Both the position numbers and the translations under genes were made by a program. A DNA stretch of 54,082 bases from Myroides indicus (GTDB taxonomy: Bacteria > Bacteroidota > Bacteroidia > Flavobacteriales > Flavobacteriaceae). Positions 1 to 9,112 of this stretch are shown here, in pieces (position 1 is the first letter of the stretch; each line of letters starts with the position of its first letter). Location: positions 123,343 through 177,424 of the forward strand of contig NZ_SOAG01000001.1 of NCBI RefSeq assembly GCF_004364575.1, given 5' to 3'. The notes under the pieces are model-generated. The model searched no databases and was not told where the DNA came from. It worked only from the letters and a program-made list of their open reading frames with translations.

Positions 1-330
1 GAAGGCAGGTGGAGCGAGAGGGGGTTTTGATTCTTTTGTACCCCTTACAAAAGAATAAGAAAAGAGATTCCGAACCAAGTTCAGCAGGACAAGGTTTCTT
101 TTCTTTTATCTTGATATAAAAGAAACTAAAAATGACGCGAAGTTAATATTTCAACACTAAGGAACGTCGAATCTTACGATTTCAAGACTGCATTTCTCCT
201 ATCCGTCTTTCTAAGGCTTGTTTTGCAAACTATATGACAGTGGCTTCGCCCATATAGTTTGATGCAAAACTGCACCTAGAAGACACTCGACAGAAAAATG
301 AGGTCATTGGAAAGGCATTAAAGAACATTT
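1..330. repeat. Structured intergenic repeat, copy 1 (longer form)
   Basis: Bases 1-126 match 491-616 almost exactly (offset 490), and bases 182 to about 325 match 623 to about 766 (offset 441). Copy 1 therefore has about 49 extra bases in the middle (about 130-181). Each copy can fold three hairpins. In copy 1 the first is an 11-bp stem at 30-40/46-56 with loop CCCCT. The second is a 9-bp stem at 101-109/116-124. The third is a longer imperfect stem at about 220-273 whose core is AAACTATATG at 227-236 paired with CATATAGTTT at 251-260. It is unlike a known insertion sequence and carries no transposase. Confidence 0.75.
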
Positions 331-490
331 TAAAGTAAAAACGAGAAATTATGATTTATAAACCCAAAGTAAACATCCGCACCAAACCGCCTCAGCTGAC
401 AAGCGAACGTCTTTAAGCCGAAATGAAGTGCTAAGAATACAAGCCGTAGGCAGTTTGTATTCGTGCCTGAAAAAGGCGTAAAAAGACCGC

Positions 491-770
491 GTAGGCAGGT
501 GGAGCGAGAGGGGGTTTTGATTCTTTTGTACCCCTTACAAAAGAATAAGAAAAGAGATTCCGAACCAAGTTCAGCAGGACAAGGTTTCTTTTCTTTTATC
601 TTGATATAAAAGAAACAAAAGATCAAGACTGCATTTCTCCTATCCGTCTTTCTAAGGCTTGTTTTGCAAACTATATGACGGTGGCTTCGCCCATATAGTT
701 TTATACAAAACTACACCAAGAAGACACTCGACAGAGAAATGAGGTCATTGGAAAGGCATTAAAGAATATT
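491..770. repeat. Structured intergenic repeat, copy 2 (shorter form)
   Basis: Second copy of the element at the left edge of the window. It keeps all three stem-loops: 520-530/536-546, about 591-614, and about 661-713 with core arms at 668-677 and 692-701. It lacks about 49 bases that copy 1 has between the second and third hairpins. Small base differences exist in the tail. The copy ends about 95 bases before the susC start, so any promoter of susC would lie in or just after it. Confidence 0.75.
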
Positions 771-787
771 TTGAGTTAAAAGAAAAA

Positions 788-817
788 CCCCCTAAAAAGC
801 GGCAGCTTTTTAAGGGG
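788..817. other. Stem-loop in the susC leader
   Basis: CCCCTAAAAAGC (789-800) pairs with GCTTTTTAAGGGG (805-817), with one bulged A and a GGCA loop. It ends 46 bases before the susC ATG. No T run follows on the plus strand, so it is a poor terminator for rightward transcription. On the minus strand it is followed by TTTTT and would look like a terminator, but no minus-strand gene lies upstream. It may be a leader structure. Confidence 0.5.
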
Positions 818-863
818 CTGAATAGAAAAACAAATGTTTAACTAACCATTTCATTACAAAATT

Positions 864-3863
864 ATGAAAACCATTACACAACCCAAAAGCAAACACAGGT
901 TTTACCTGCTGCTGCTTATCCTACTTTGCAGTTTACACTCCCCTGCTTTATTTGCACAACAGCAAATCCGAGTTACGGGAACCGTAAAAGACACGGACGC
1001 TCCCCTGCCCGGGGTCACCGTTTGGGAAAAAGACACAAACAACGGCACGCTAACCGACGAAAACGGAAAATATTCGTTACAGATTACCCCCGGCAGTATC
1101 GTAACCTTTAGCTTTATCGGCTACAAAACCCAAACTCACATTATTAGCGGAACCACGCTCAACATTACCCTCCAACCCGATGAAGCTGTATTGGACGAAG
1201 TTGTCATAAACGCAGGATATTACAGCGTTAAAGACCGGGAACGCACGGGGAGTATTGCACGAGTTACCGCAAAGGACATTGAGTTTCAGCCGGTAGTTAA
1301 TCCCCTGCAAGCCATACAAGGACGCATGGCAGGCGTGAATATTACACAAGAATCTGGAACGCCTGGTGGTGGATTTGAAATACAAATAAGAGGAATAAAC
1401 AGCTTACAAAGAACTGGAAATGTTCCTCTATATATAATTGATGGTGTACCTATAAATAATGATTATGTTACTGCTAGTTTATCTAAAAGTATATTAAACA
1501 CCGGTATTTCTCCACTCAATTCTATTAACCCTTCGGATATTGAAAGTATTGAAATTTTAAAAGATGCCGATGCTACGGCAATTTACGGTTCGCGTGGGGC
1601 AAATGGCGTAATTCTGATTACCACCAAAAAAGGCAAAGCAGGCAAAACCCGTTTTACGGTGTCTTCTTCCACAGCGTTCAGCAAGGTAAACCGCTTTATG
1701 AAACTGATGAATACCGAACAGTTTAATCAAATGCGGGACGAAGCCTTTGCCAACGACGGCATGACCGAATATCCGCCAAACGCTTACGATATGAACGGGG
1801 CGTGGGACAGAAACCGCTATACCGACTGGCAAAAGGAGTTGATAGGCAGAACAGCTATGAGTAATAATCTATCCTTAGGCATATCGGGCGGAAATGAATA
1901 TACCGGATTTATAGTTTCTCTTGCTCACCACCAAAGTACAACTGTTTTTCCTACCGATAAAGGCTATAAACGCAACTCGGCATCTATTGGTTTTAACCAC
2001 CGCAGCAAGGACAATCGGTTTCAATTGGGAACGTCTACCGTATATTCCGTCCAAAGCAATGATCTTCCGGCTGTAGATCTGACCAATCCGGCTTTAACGC
2101 TCGCTCCAAATGCACCGGAGCTCTACAACGAAGACGGTACACTGAACTGGCAGGACGGAACTTTTCAAAACCCGCTGGCACAGCTCAACAAAACCTATGG
2201 AAACGAAACAAAAACCTTGGTATTAAATACAAATCTATCCTATAACCTGCTGTCTGATTTTTATCTGAAACTCAATGCCGGAATAACAAATAATTATTTT
2301 GACGAACAGGTGCTTACACCTCATACGATTGTAAATCCTGCTTTAGGACACACCAGCGAGCGTTCGCAATCGCAAAAATCTTATCGTTCTTTTAATTCTT
2401 ACCTTATAGAGCCTCAACTGGAGTGGAACAAAAAAACAGGAGTACATTCTTTTAGCGTTTTGATGGGAAGTACCTATCAGGTCAGCAATAACAACGGCTA
2501 CACCCTAACCGGTAAAAACTTTAGCTCTAATGCCTTAATCACCAATATATCTGCGGCTAAAGAGCGAATCATCAATCAGATGAACAGTTCAGAATATAAA
2601 TATGCCGCTGTGTTTGCCCGGGTTAACTATAGCTATAATAACAAATACATTATTAACCTCACCGGACGGCGCGACGGATCGAGCCGTTTTGGCAATAACA
2701 ACCGCTTTGGCAATTTTGGAGCTATAGGAGCAGCGTGGATTTTTTCCGAAGAAAACGTTTTAAAAAACAGTAGGTGGCTCAGCTTTGGAAAACTGCGGGC
2801 AAGTTACGGAACCACCGGAAGCGACAATGTAGGCGATTATGCCTATCTGGACACTTATACCGCCGGAGGGGGGTATTACAACTCTGTTTTCGGATTATAT
2901 CCTACGCGTTTATTTAACCCTGATTATCACTGGGAAAAAACAACCAAACGAGAGGTATCTGCTGAATTGAATTTTTTTCACGACCGCATTCGCACCTCTA
3001 CAGCGTATTACAACAATCGTTCGTCCAATCAGCTGATCGGTTTACAGTTGCCAAGCACCACAGGATTTAATAGCATCACTGCCAATTCTCCGGCAACGGT
3101 AGAAAACTCCGGGTGGGAATTTACGCTTAATGCTACACCTTTAAAAACCAAAGATTGGATGTGGGAATTCTCCTTTAATATCTCTTTTCCCAAAAACAAG
3201 CTGATTGCCTTTCCCGATTTGGAAGACTCTACCTATAAAAACACCTATGTTATCGGAAAATCCATCAATCTGGTAAAACTGTATCACTATGAGGGAATTG
3301 ATCCGGAAACCGGATTGTACCAATTTACCGATTACAACGAAGACGGAAAATTTACTGTGGATGACAAACAAATTGTCAAAGAACTGGATCCCAAATACTA
3401 CGGCGGATGGCAAAACACGTTGTCTTACAAAAACTTCACTTTTGATTTTCTGTTTCAGTTTGTCAAACAAGACAATTATAACCTCAATGCCAATTACAAT
3501 GTTCCGGGCATTGCTTTGCAAAATGCCCCCGAAGTTATGACTAACCGCTGGTCGCCGGATAATCCGGATGCCCCATATGGTGCGGCAGCTACTACCAAAA
3601 ATTCAGAAGCAATCAATCAAATGACACCTTTTAGACAGAGTGACCGCACCGTAAGCGATGCTTCGTTTATCCGGCTCAAAAACGCATCGCTTTCGTACGT
3701 TGTTAATCTTCCAAAAGCTAAAATTGAATCGCTCAGATTGTATATTCAAGGACAAAACCTGCTCACCTTTACCCATTATCTGGGAATGGATCCGGAGTTT
3801 ATTAATCTGGGATACATCCCTCCTCTTCGAACTTATGCATTGGGAATGCAGCTCACTTTTTAA
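864..3863 (+). CDS. SusC/RagA-family TonB-linked outer-membrane transporter
   Basis: Outer-membrane active transporter of the SusC/RagA class, energised by TonB, that works with the SusD-like lipoprotein encoded next. Residues 1-31 are a signal peptide. Residues about 35-105 are a carboxypeptidase-regulatory-like domain (VTGTVKDTDAPLPGVTV). A TonB-box-like stretch DEVVINAGY lies at 111-119. A plug follows with the family signatures LYIIDGVPINN and ATAIYGSRGANGVILITTKKG, then a long beta-barrel ending in ...GMQLTF. At 999 residues it has normal length. The gene is GC-richer than most of the window apart from an AT-rich patch at about 1371-1560. The stop is 6 bases before the susD ATG, so the two genes are cotranscribed. 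The substrate is inferred as peptide, because a secreted S9 peptidase follows. Confidence 0.95.
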   Translation: MKTITQPKSKHRFYLLLLILLCSLHSPALFAQQQIRVTGTVKDTDAPLPGVTVWEKDTNNGTLTDENGKYSLQITPGSIVTFSFIGYKTQTHIISGTTLNITLQPDEAVLDEVVINAGYYSVKDRERTGSIARVTAKDIEFQPVVNPLQAIQGRMAGVNITQESGTPGGGFEIQIRGINSLQRTGNVPLYIIDGVPINNDYVTASLSKSILNTGISPLNSINPSDIESIEILKDADATAIYGSRGANGVILITTKKGKAGKTRFTVSSSTAFSKVNRFMKLMNTEQFNQMRDEAFANDGMTEYPPNAYDMNGAWDRNRYTDWQKELIGRTAMSNNLSLGISGGNEYTGFIVSLAHHQSTTVFPTDKGYKRNSASIGFNHRSKDNRFQLGTSTVYSVQSNDLPAVDLTNPALTLAPNAPELYNEDGTLNWQDGTFQNPLAQLNKTYGNETKTLVLNTNLSYNLLSDFYLKLNAGITNNYFDEQVLTPHTIVNPALGHTSERSQSQKSYRSFNSYLIEPQLEWNKKTGVHSFSVLMGSTYQVSNNNGYTLTGKNFSSNALITNISAAKERIINQMNSSEYKYAAVFARVNYSYNNKYIINLTGRRDGSSRFGNNNRFGNFGAIGAAWIFSEENVLKNSRWLSFGKLRASYGTTGSDNVGDYAYLDTYTAGGGYYNSVFGLYPTRLFNPDYHWEKTTKREVSAELNFFHDRIRTSTAYYNNRSSNQLIGLQLPSTTGFNSITANSPATVENSGWEFTLNATPLKTKDWMWEFSFNISFPKNKLIAFPDLEDSTYKNTYVIGKSINLVKLYHYEGIDPETGLYQFTDYNEDGKFTVDDKQIVKELDPKYYGGWQNTLSYKNFTFDFLFQFVKQDNYNLNANYNVPGIALQNAPEVMTNRWSPDNPDAPYGAAATTKNSEAINQMTPFRQSDRTVSDASFIRLKNASLSYVVNLPKAKIESLRLYIQGQNLLTFTHYLGMDPEFINLGYIPPLRTYALGMQLTF

Positions 3864-3869
3864 AAATTG

Positions 3870-5255
3870 ATGACCATGAAAAATATAAATATCCTTTTTA
3901 AAGTATATCATCCTGTTTGGATTGTACTTTTTATGTTGACATTATGCAGTTGCGAACAACTGATAGAAACAGACCTCCCTGACAATCAGGTAACCCGAGA
4001 AGATGTATTTAAAGATATGGCTACTGCAGAAGCGGCTTTGACCAATTTGTACATCAATGTGAGAGAAAATCCGTTTTTAACCAAAAACACCAATGGCATA
4101 AGCTATAACCTCAGCCTCTATACAGATGAACTGGATTATTTTGCCAATAACCTCAACGATTTTTACACCAATACGGTAGAAGCAGATCACACGCTCAACG
4201 CCAGCTGGTGGGACTATGCCTACTCCGGTATATATGCGGCAAATGATTTTATAGAAGGGCTGTCGCAATCGGCATTTATAGCAGAAGCAGACAAAAAAGC
4301 ATTTTTGGGAGAAGCTTATTTTATCCGTTCACTCTATTATCAGTATCTCTGTCAGTTATACGGAGATATTCCCTACACCCTCACTACAGATTATGTTTAC
4401 AATACCGCCATTGCTAAAACCAGCTATGCCGAAGTGTTGATACAGATTGAGAAAGATTTAAAAACCGCCGTTGATTTGTTGGACGACTCGTATAGAAATC
4501 AACAGCGCATTTATCCCAATCAGTCAGCAGCAAAATTATTGCTTGCGCAAAACTACCTGTTGCAAAAAAAGTATGAAGAAGCAGAAAAAACATGTTTGGA
4601 GATTATAAATAACAATACGTACCAGCTGGAAAGCGATTTGGACAAAGTATTTAAAAAAGAGGCAAAAAGTACGCTCTGGCAGCTCAGCTCTAATTCTGAC
4701 ACAGACAATACTCCCGAGGCTTCTGCCTATATTTTTGTTTCCTTACCACCTCCTACTGTAGCGCTGAGTACGGAGTTGTTAAATATTTTTGACGCTTCGG
4801 ACAAGCGGAAACAGCAATGGATAAAAGAAGTAACAGACGGCAATCTTTCCTTTTTTCATGCGTATAAATACAAAAACAAAGAAAACAATACCGACGAATA
4901 CGCTGTCTTTTTCAGGGTTGAAGAAGTTTATTTTATGCTTGCCGAAGCTTTGACTTATCAGAATCGCACGGCAGAAGCCATCGGTTATATCAATATTATC
5001 CGCCAAAGAGCAGGACTAAATCCTTTGCCTGACAGCTTAAATCAAGATGAGTTTATCGATGAAATACTGAAAGAAAGTCAAAGAGAATTTTTCACAGAAA
5101 ACGGGCATCGGTTTTTTGATCTGAAACGCAACGGAAAATTAGAGATATTAAGTATAGTAAAACCCAACTGGCAAAACAAACACCAGTTATTCCCGATTCC
5201 GGAACGTCAACTTCAGATTAATCCCAACCTCCAACCCAATAATAACGGTTATTAA
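3870..5255 (+). CDS. SusD/RagB-family outer-membrane lipoprotein
   Basis: Surface lipoprotein that captures substrate for the preceding SusC-like transporter. A short signal peptide ends in a lipobox-like LCSC, with Cys28 as the likely lipidated residue counting from the ATG at 3870. The helical TPR-like core shows in repeats such as AEAALTNLYINVRENPF and GEAYFIRSLYYQYLCQLYGDIPY. The C-terminal signatures are NGHRFFDLKRNGKLE and LFPIPERQLQINPNLQPNNNGY split across the end, typical of RagB/SusD proteins. Candidate starts are TTG 3867, ATG 3870 and ATG 3876; all three leave a workable signal peptide, and 3870 or 3876 is most likely. The gene sits 6 bases after susC. Confidence 0.93.
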   Translation: MTMKNINILFKVYHPVWIVLFMLTLCSCEQLIETDLPDNQVTREDVFKDMATAEAALTNLYINVRENPFLTKNTNGISYNLSLYTDELDYFANNLNDFYTNTVEADHTLNASWWDYAYSGIYAANDFIEGLSQSAFIAEADKKAFLGEAYFIRSLYYQYLCQLYGDIPYTLTTDYVYNTAIAKTSYAEVLIQIEKDLKTAVDLLDDSYRNQQRIYPNQSAAKLLLAQNYLLQKKYEEAEKTCLEIINNNTYQLESDLDKVFKKEAKSTLWQLSSNSDTDNTPEASAYIFVSLPPPTVALSTELLNIFDASDKRKQQWIKEVTDGNLSFFHAYKYKNKENNTDEYAVFFRVEEVYFMLAEALTYQNRTAEAIGYINIIRQRAGLNPLPDSLNQDEFIDEILKESQREFFTENGHRFFDLKRNGKLEILSIVKPNWQNKHQLFPIPERQLQINPNLQPNNNGY

Positions 5256-5267
5256 AAAAGTATAAAC

Positions 5268-6050
5268 ATGAAACATTTACAAATATTAATACTCTTGTCA
5301 CTGACAGCAATTGCCTGTAAAAATAAAGATTACAATCAAGCAAATCCCGATGGCTCGATAACCATTAGCGGAAAAGTAACGGTGGCAGAAACCGGAAAGC
5401 CCCCTTTGGGCATTACAACAATGAATGTAGCTAACGAATGGGTATGGCAAGATTCCGAATTAAACGCATACGGCGATAACAAAAAAGTGTACGTGGATAA
5501 ACAAGGACAGTATTCCATCACCATACAGCCCGGAGATACCCTGATGCTGATTCCCAATGCTCTTATTTACGGTAGAAAAAACCGTTATCTGTACACCGGT
5601 TTTAAACATAATCAAACGCTGGATATACAGGTAAAAGAAGATGCAAAAAACTACGCCAAACTCCAAAAGGAACTTCCTGAGGCTTATGACAACCTACAGA
5701 AGCATATTCAGCAATCCGATCCGGAACAGCTGATTACGGTTTCGGGTACTGTAGTTAGCGAAACTACAAATCGCCCCGTCTATAGAACTATAGTTTCGGT
5801 CGGATTTGTAACCAACACAAAAGGAACGGGAACCTATCACTTAACAGATAAAGAAGGAAAGTTCTCTATTCAATTGCCGAAAGGCAATCTTCTAAGCATT
5901 AACGGATTAATGCCAAATTCTGTTCAGTTTTATCCTCAATCCGATACGGTTGTGCAGATTAAATTGCCCAAAATAGACGAAAACAAACTTGCCAAACCCA
6001 AGGCAAAGTTCCCGCAGGCACCAAAAAGTATTATCCCTGAATTTAATTAA
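5268..6050 (+). CDS. Lipoprotein with two carboxypeptidase-regulatory-like domains
   Basis: A 260-residue lipoprotein: the signal peptide ends in TAIAC, with Cys17 as the likely lipidation site. Two beta-sandwich segments follow, at about 31-75 (ITISGKVTVAETGKPPLGI) and about 157-215 (ITVSGTVVSETTNRPVYRT). Each resembles the carboxypeptidase D regulatory-like fold found at the N terminus of SusC proteins. A charged Lys/Pro-rich tail ends the protein. It starts 12 bases after the SusD gene and belongs to the same operon. It may be an accessory surface protein of the transporter. No catalytic motif is visible and the exact role is unknown. Confidence 0.75.
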   Translation: MKHLQILILLSLTAIACKNKDYNQANPDGSITISGKVTVAETGKPPLGITTMNVANEWVWQDSELNAYGDNKKVYVDKQGQYSITIQPGDTLMLIPNALIYGRKNRYLYTGFKHNQTLDIQVKEDAKNYAKLQKELPEAYDNLQKHIQQSDPEQLITVSGTVVSETTNRPVYRTIVSVGFVTNTKGTGTYHLTDKEGKFSIQLPKGNLLSINGLMPNSVQFYPQSDTVVQIKLPKIDENKLAKPKAKFPQAPKSIIPEFN

Positions 6051-6080
6051 TTTTTTAACCGCAATAACAATAAAAACACG

Positions 6081-8675
6081 ATGAAAGTACTTACGTATAA
6101 ATACCTTATCACCTATTTATTAGTGTTGTTTCCGCTATATAGTTTTGCCGGAGAAATAAAAGACAGCATCCGGTTAGACACAAGATGGAATACGCTGATG
6201 CCTATGACTCTTTCTGATGATGGCAAGTGGCTATTTTATGATCAGTATTACACTAACGCTCCTGCTCAGGATAAAAGCTGGGCTATCAATACGCAAAACG
6301 GAAAACAAACAGAGTTAACCGGTGTAAGAGGAAGTAAAATACTCTTAAATGGAGATATATTGCCCTATGTAAAAGGAGATACGCTTGTTTTAAAAAATCT
6401 TTCTAACTCCGCTCAATCGGAATATATACCGCAAATTAAAAAGTTTGAGGTTTTTAAGCACAAAAATATACTTGCCCTTTTAAACAAGCAAAATCAACTT
6501 CGCATACTCAAATTTAGCTCTAACGGGTATAAAGTAGTGCTTGAAATTGATGGAGTAGAAAAGTTTGAGTCGAATCAGATAAGCCTCAACAAAGGAAAAA
6601 AGCACTATAATAACAAACATCCTTTGTATATCCTCTATCAAAAAGATACCTCAACAAAAAATTTGTACTCACTCAATCTAGAATCACTACAATCTGAAAA
6701 ACTAGGAGAACCGGGCGAAAATACAGGAGCCCTTACGTGGAATAATCAACGGGATGTGTTCGCTATTAAAAACATAGATAACGAACTGATGATCGTCGAT
6801 TTAAAAAACAAAAGCACGAAAACCGTTTCTCTTCCTGAAAAAAACTTGGAGCGTTTTACCTTTAAGTTTTACAATAACAATGATCTTTATATCAGTTATC
6901 AGTACAACAGCGAGCAAAAAATACCGGAAAGTGAGTATACAGATATATGGTATGGCAATTCTGCTCTGCTTTATCCGTCAAACTTCCAGCCTAAATACAA
7001 TAAAGTATATCAGGCATTTGTTTTCCAATACAATACACAAAAACTTGTTCCGCTGGACAAAGCACAGGATATTGAATACCTCCCGCTGGATAGACCTAAT
7101 TATATTATTAGCTTTAATCCCTTTGAATTTCAAGATTATACAGAATCCAGTAGTAAAATACGTTTTGTGCTTGAACAAATTGAGCCTCAACAGGTAATTA
7201 CTGAATTATCCATCACTCCGTATAGGTATTTCTTTTTTCCTTCTCCCGACGACAATTATTTACTATACCCTACAGAGGATTACGAGATATGGGAGATCTA
7301 TGACTTTAGAACCGGAGAAAAAAACACATTCAGAGCCGATGTTTATCCTGCAACTCGAATGCAACCCATTTGGAGTTCAGACTCTAGGCAGGTATTTTTT
7401 CAAAGAGACCACAATCTTTATGTCTATGATCTGCAAAGCAAAAAATTCGAACAATTGACGGATTTTAAACCGGGAACTTCCATTTGGATAACCAATACAC
7501 AAAACTCGCAAGGGTATAATGCCAAAAATATAGAACAATCAATGCCTGTTATTTTTACGGCATCACAAACAGAAAAAGGCACAAGAGAAATCTACAGTTA
7601 CAGTAAAGGAAAATTAAAAAAGCTGACAAACACAACAAGTAAGCGAATTGATACTAAAATGTTGGACAGACTCACCAGTTTAGACACTCAAACTTTGGTA
7701 TATACGGAAGAGGATTACAATCAGCCGGCTGAAATAAAAATTTATAAACACGGCAAAACAAAAACATTGGTCAAAAGTGATATGCCAGAAGAACTATACA
7801 ATTGGAGAAAACGAAAAGTTGTCCAATACACCGATAAACATGGTGTAACCTTAAATGGTGTTTTATTTTATCCGAAAGATTTTAACACAAGCAAGAAATA
7901 TCCGATGATTACCTGGATTTATGAAAAGCAGGGAAACCTTCGCACTGTGTTTGACATCCCCACTTACTTGCTTCGTTCGGGGTATGCAGGATTTAATCAA
8001 TCACTCTTTAATGAAAGCGGGTATTTTGTATTCTACCCCGACACTTACGTATCAGAAGAAGGAACAGGACTTTCTTCTTTGGAATGCGTAACCAAAGGTA
8101 TAGATGCCATAACCAAAGAGGAACCTGCAATTGACAAAGCAAAACTGGGGTTAATCGGGCATTCATTCGGAGGATATCAGGCGGGATTTATAGCGACTCA
8201 AACCAAACTTTTTGCAGCTGTGGTAGCCGGAGCAGGTAACCACAACCTAATAGCTTCTTCTTATTCCTATAACTACAATTTACACAAACCCAATCATTGT
8301 AGAGTTGAAGGTCATCAATATTATATGGAGAACTCATATGGAGAAAATCCAGATAAATACTTATCTAATTCCAGTATCCTTTTTGCCCAACAAACCTATA
8401 CTCCTGTACTTTTATGGACCGGTTTAAAGGATATCATTGTGCCCTGGGAACAAACTCGGCAATTCTTTGTTGCACTTAAACGATATCAAAAGCCGGTTAT
8501 TGCTCTTTTTTACAAAGAGCCCGAGCATTCTATAAGCTCTACACTTCCAAAAGAACAAAAAGATTTAGCAAATAGGGTAATGGATTGGTTTGACTACTAT
8601 TTAAAAAATAAAAAAGATATTTTATGGATAAAGAAAGGAATAGATTATAACGAGTATAGTTTAAAAGTATTGTAA
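6081..8675 (+). CDS. Secreted S9-family (prolyl oligopeptidase-type) serine peptidase
   Basis: An exported peptidase of 864 residues. A signal peptide (ending near FAG, residues 1-24) is followed by a long region of repeated beta segments consistent with a propeller, then an alpha/beta-hydrolase domain from about 600. The catalytic triad can be placed: Ser695 in GHSFGGYQAG, Asp784 in TGLKDIIVPWEQ and His816 in KEPEHSISS. The family cleaves short peptides, often after proline or with dipeptidyl or acylaminoacyl specificity; the exact preference cannot be read here. It closes the susC-susD-lipoprotein operon (30-base gap) and supports a peptide-utilisation role. A bidirectional terminator follows. 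Confidence 0.92.
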   Translation: MKVLTYKYLITYLLVLFPLYSFAGEIKDSIRLDTRWNTLMPMTLSDDGKWLFYDQYYTNAPAQDKSWAINTQNGKQTELTGVRGSKILLNGDILPYVKGDTLVLKNLSNSAQSEYIPQIKKFEVFKHKNILALLNKQNQLRILKFSSNGYKVVLEIDGVEKFESNQISLNKGKKHYNNKHPLYILYQKDTSTKNLYSLNLESLQSEKLGEPGENTGALTWNNQRDVFAIKNIDNELMIVDLKNKSTKTVSLPEKNLERFTFKFYNNNDLYISYQYNSEQKIPESEYTDIWYGNSALLYPSNFQPKYNKVYQAFVFQYNTQKLVPLDKAQDIEYLPLDRPNYIISFNPFEFQDYTESSSKIRFVLEQIEPQQVITELSITPYRYFFFPSPDDNYLLYPTEDYEIWEIYDFRTGEKNTFRADVYPATRMQPIWSSDSRQVFFQRDHNLYVYDLQSKKFEQLTDFKPGTSIWITNTQNSQGYNAKNIEQSMPVIFTASQTEKGTREIYSYSKGKLKKLTNTTSKRIDTKMLDRLTSLDTQTLVYTEEDYNQPAEIKIYKHGKTKTLVKSDMPEELYNWRKRKVVQYTDKHGVTLNGVLFYPKDFNTSKKYPMITWIYEKQGNLRTVFDIPTYLLRSGYAGFNQSLFNESGYFVFYPDTYVSEEGTGLSSLECVTKGIDAITKEEPAIDKAKLGLIGHSFGGYQAGFIATQTKLFAAVVAGAGNHNLIASSYSYNYNLHKPNHCRVEGHQYYMENSYGENPDKYLSNSSILFAQQTYTPVLLWTGLKDIIVPWEQTRQFFVALKRYQKPVIALFYKEPEHSISSTLPKEQKDLANRVMDWFDYYLKNKKDILWIKKGIDYNEYSLKVL

Positions 8676-8680
8676 AAAAG

Positions 8681-8710
8681 AACGCCACATACAAAGTGGC
8701 GTTACTTTTT
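8681..8710. terminator. Bidirectional intrinsic terminator between the S9 peptidase and the small secreted protein
   Basis: Perfect 8-bp stem AACGCCAC (8681-8688) / GTGGCGTT (8696-8703) with a 7-base loop. It is followed by ACTTTTT on the plus strand and CTTTTTT on the minus strand, so it can end transcription from both convergent genes. Confidence 0.88.
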
Positions 8711-8724
8711 AAAGTTAATAATAA

Positions 8725-9057
8725 TTATTCTATCATTTGAAAAAGAGGAGCGTAGTCTGAAGTAGAAGGGTCAATTCCATAAAGATTCTCCCATATACCA
8801 TCAACAGATCTCTGACACTCAGGCTGCCTATCATCGTCTAAAGTACAACTTCCATCTCCATTTCCTAAATAGACATAATCATTGATAGCAATATCAAAAT
8901 AATAGACTGCTCCGTGATAAGGAGTCGTAGCCAAGGTACTTTGTTCCGATTGATTATCTTCTGTAACTATATTTCCGGCATTTACTGTAAATGCACCTGT
9001 CAAAGCCATAGTGAGTATAACTACGGGTAACCACAGGATTTTAATAAATTTATTCAT
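8725..9057 (-). CDS. Small secreted DUF6520-like protein
   Basis: A 110-residue exported protein. The N-terminal signal peptide has core ILWLPVVILTMALTGAFTVNA. The mature part is short, acidic and carries two cysteines (CTLDDDRQPEC) that could form a disulfide, plus several Tyr/Asp-rich segments. The overall plan (signal peptide with a Gly-Ala-Phe-Thr motif, short Cys-containing tail) resembles the DUF6520 small proteins of Flavobacteria. That family call is from memory of the pattern, not a search. It converges on the SusCD/peptidase operon and has 236 bases between its start and the 21-bp repeat array, so the AraC protein next door may control it. Function unknown. Confidence 0.65.
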   Translation of the reverse strand: MNKFIKILWLPVVILTMALTGAFTVNAGNIVTEDNQSEQSTLATTPYHGAVYYFDIAINDYVYLGNGDGSCTLDDDRQPECQRSVDGIWENLYGIDPSTSDYAPLFQMIE

Positions 9058-9112
9058 GGTAAATTAATTTAAATGTATTAATAAATAACTTTGATATCTG
9101 GGGGTTGGATAA

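Larger units (their letters stand above)
1..863. other. Gene-free region holding a duplicated structured repeat
   Basis: There is no convincing gene here. Two copies of a repeat fill most of the region, one at 1 to about 330 and one at 491 to about 770. They are separated by about 160 bases of unrelated-looking sequence, and a short hairpin lies just before susC. The only long reading frame (minus strand, 330-626) runs through the repeat and its antisense hairpins and looks like a by-product of it. The window starts inside or at the edge of copy 1, so that copy may extend further upstream. Confidence 0.7.

Noticed and set aside
330..626. A 98-residue minus-strand reading frame with the repeated PCPAELGSES-type peptide
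   Set aside because: It runs through the structured repeat and its antisense hairpins. Only the part from copy 2 and the spacer is open, and it has the low-complexity look of a by-product. Not kept as a gene.
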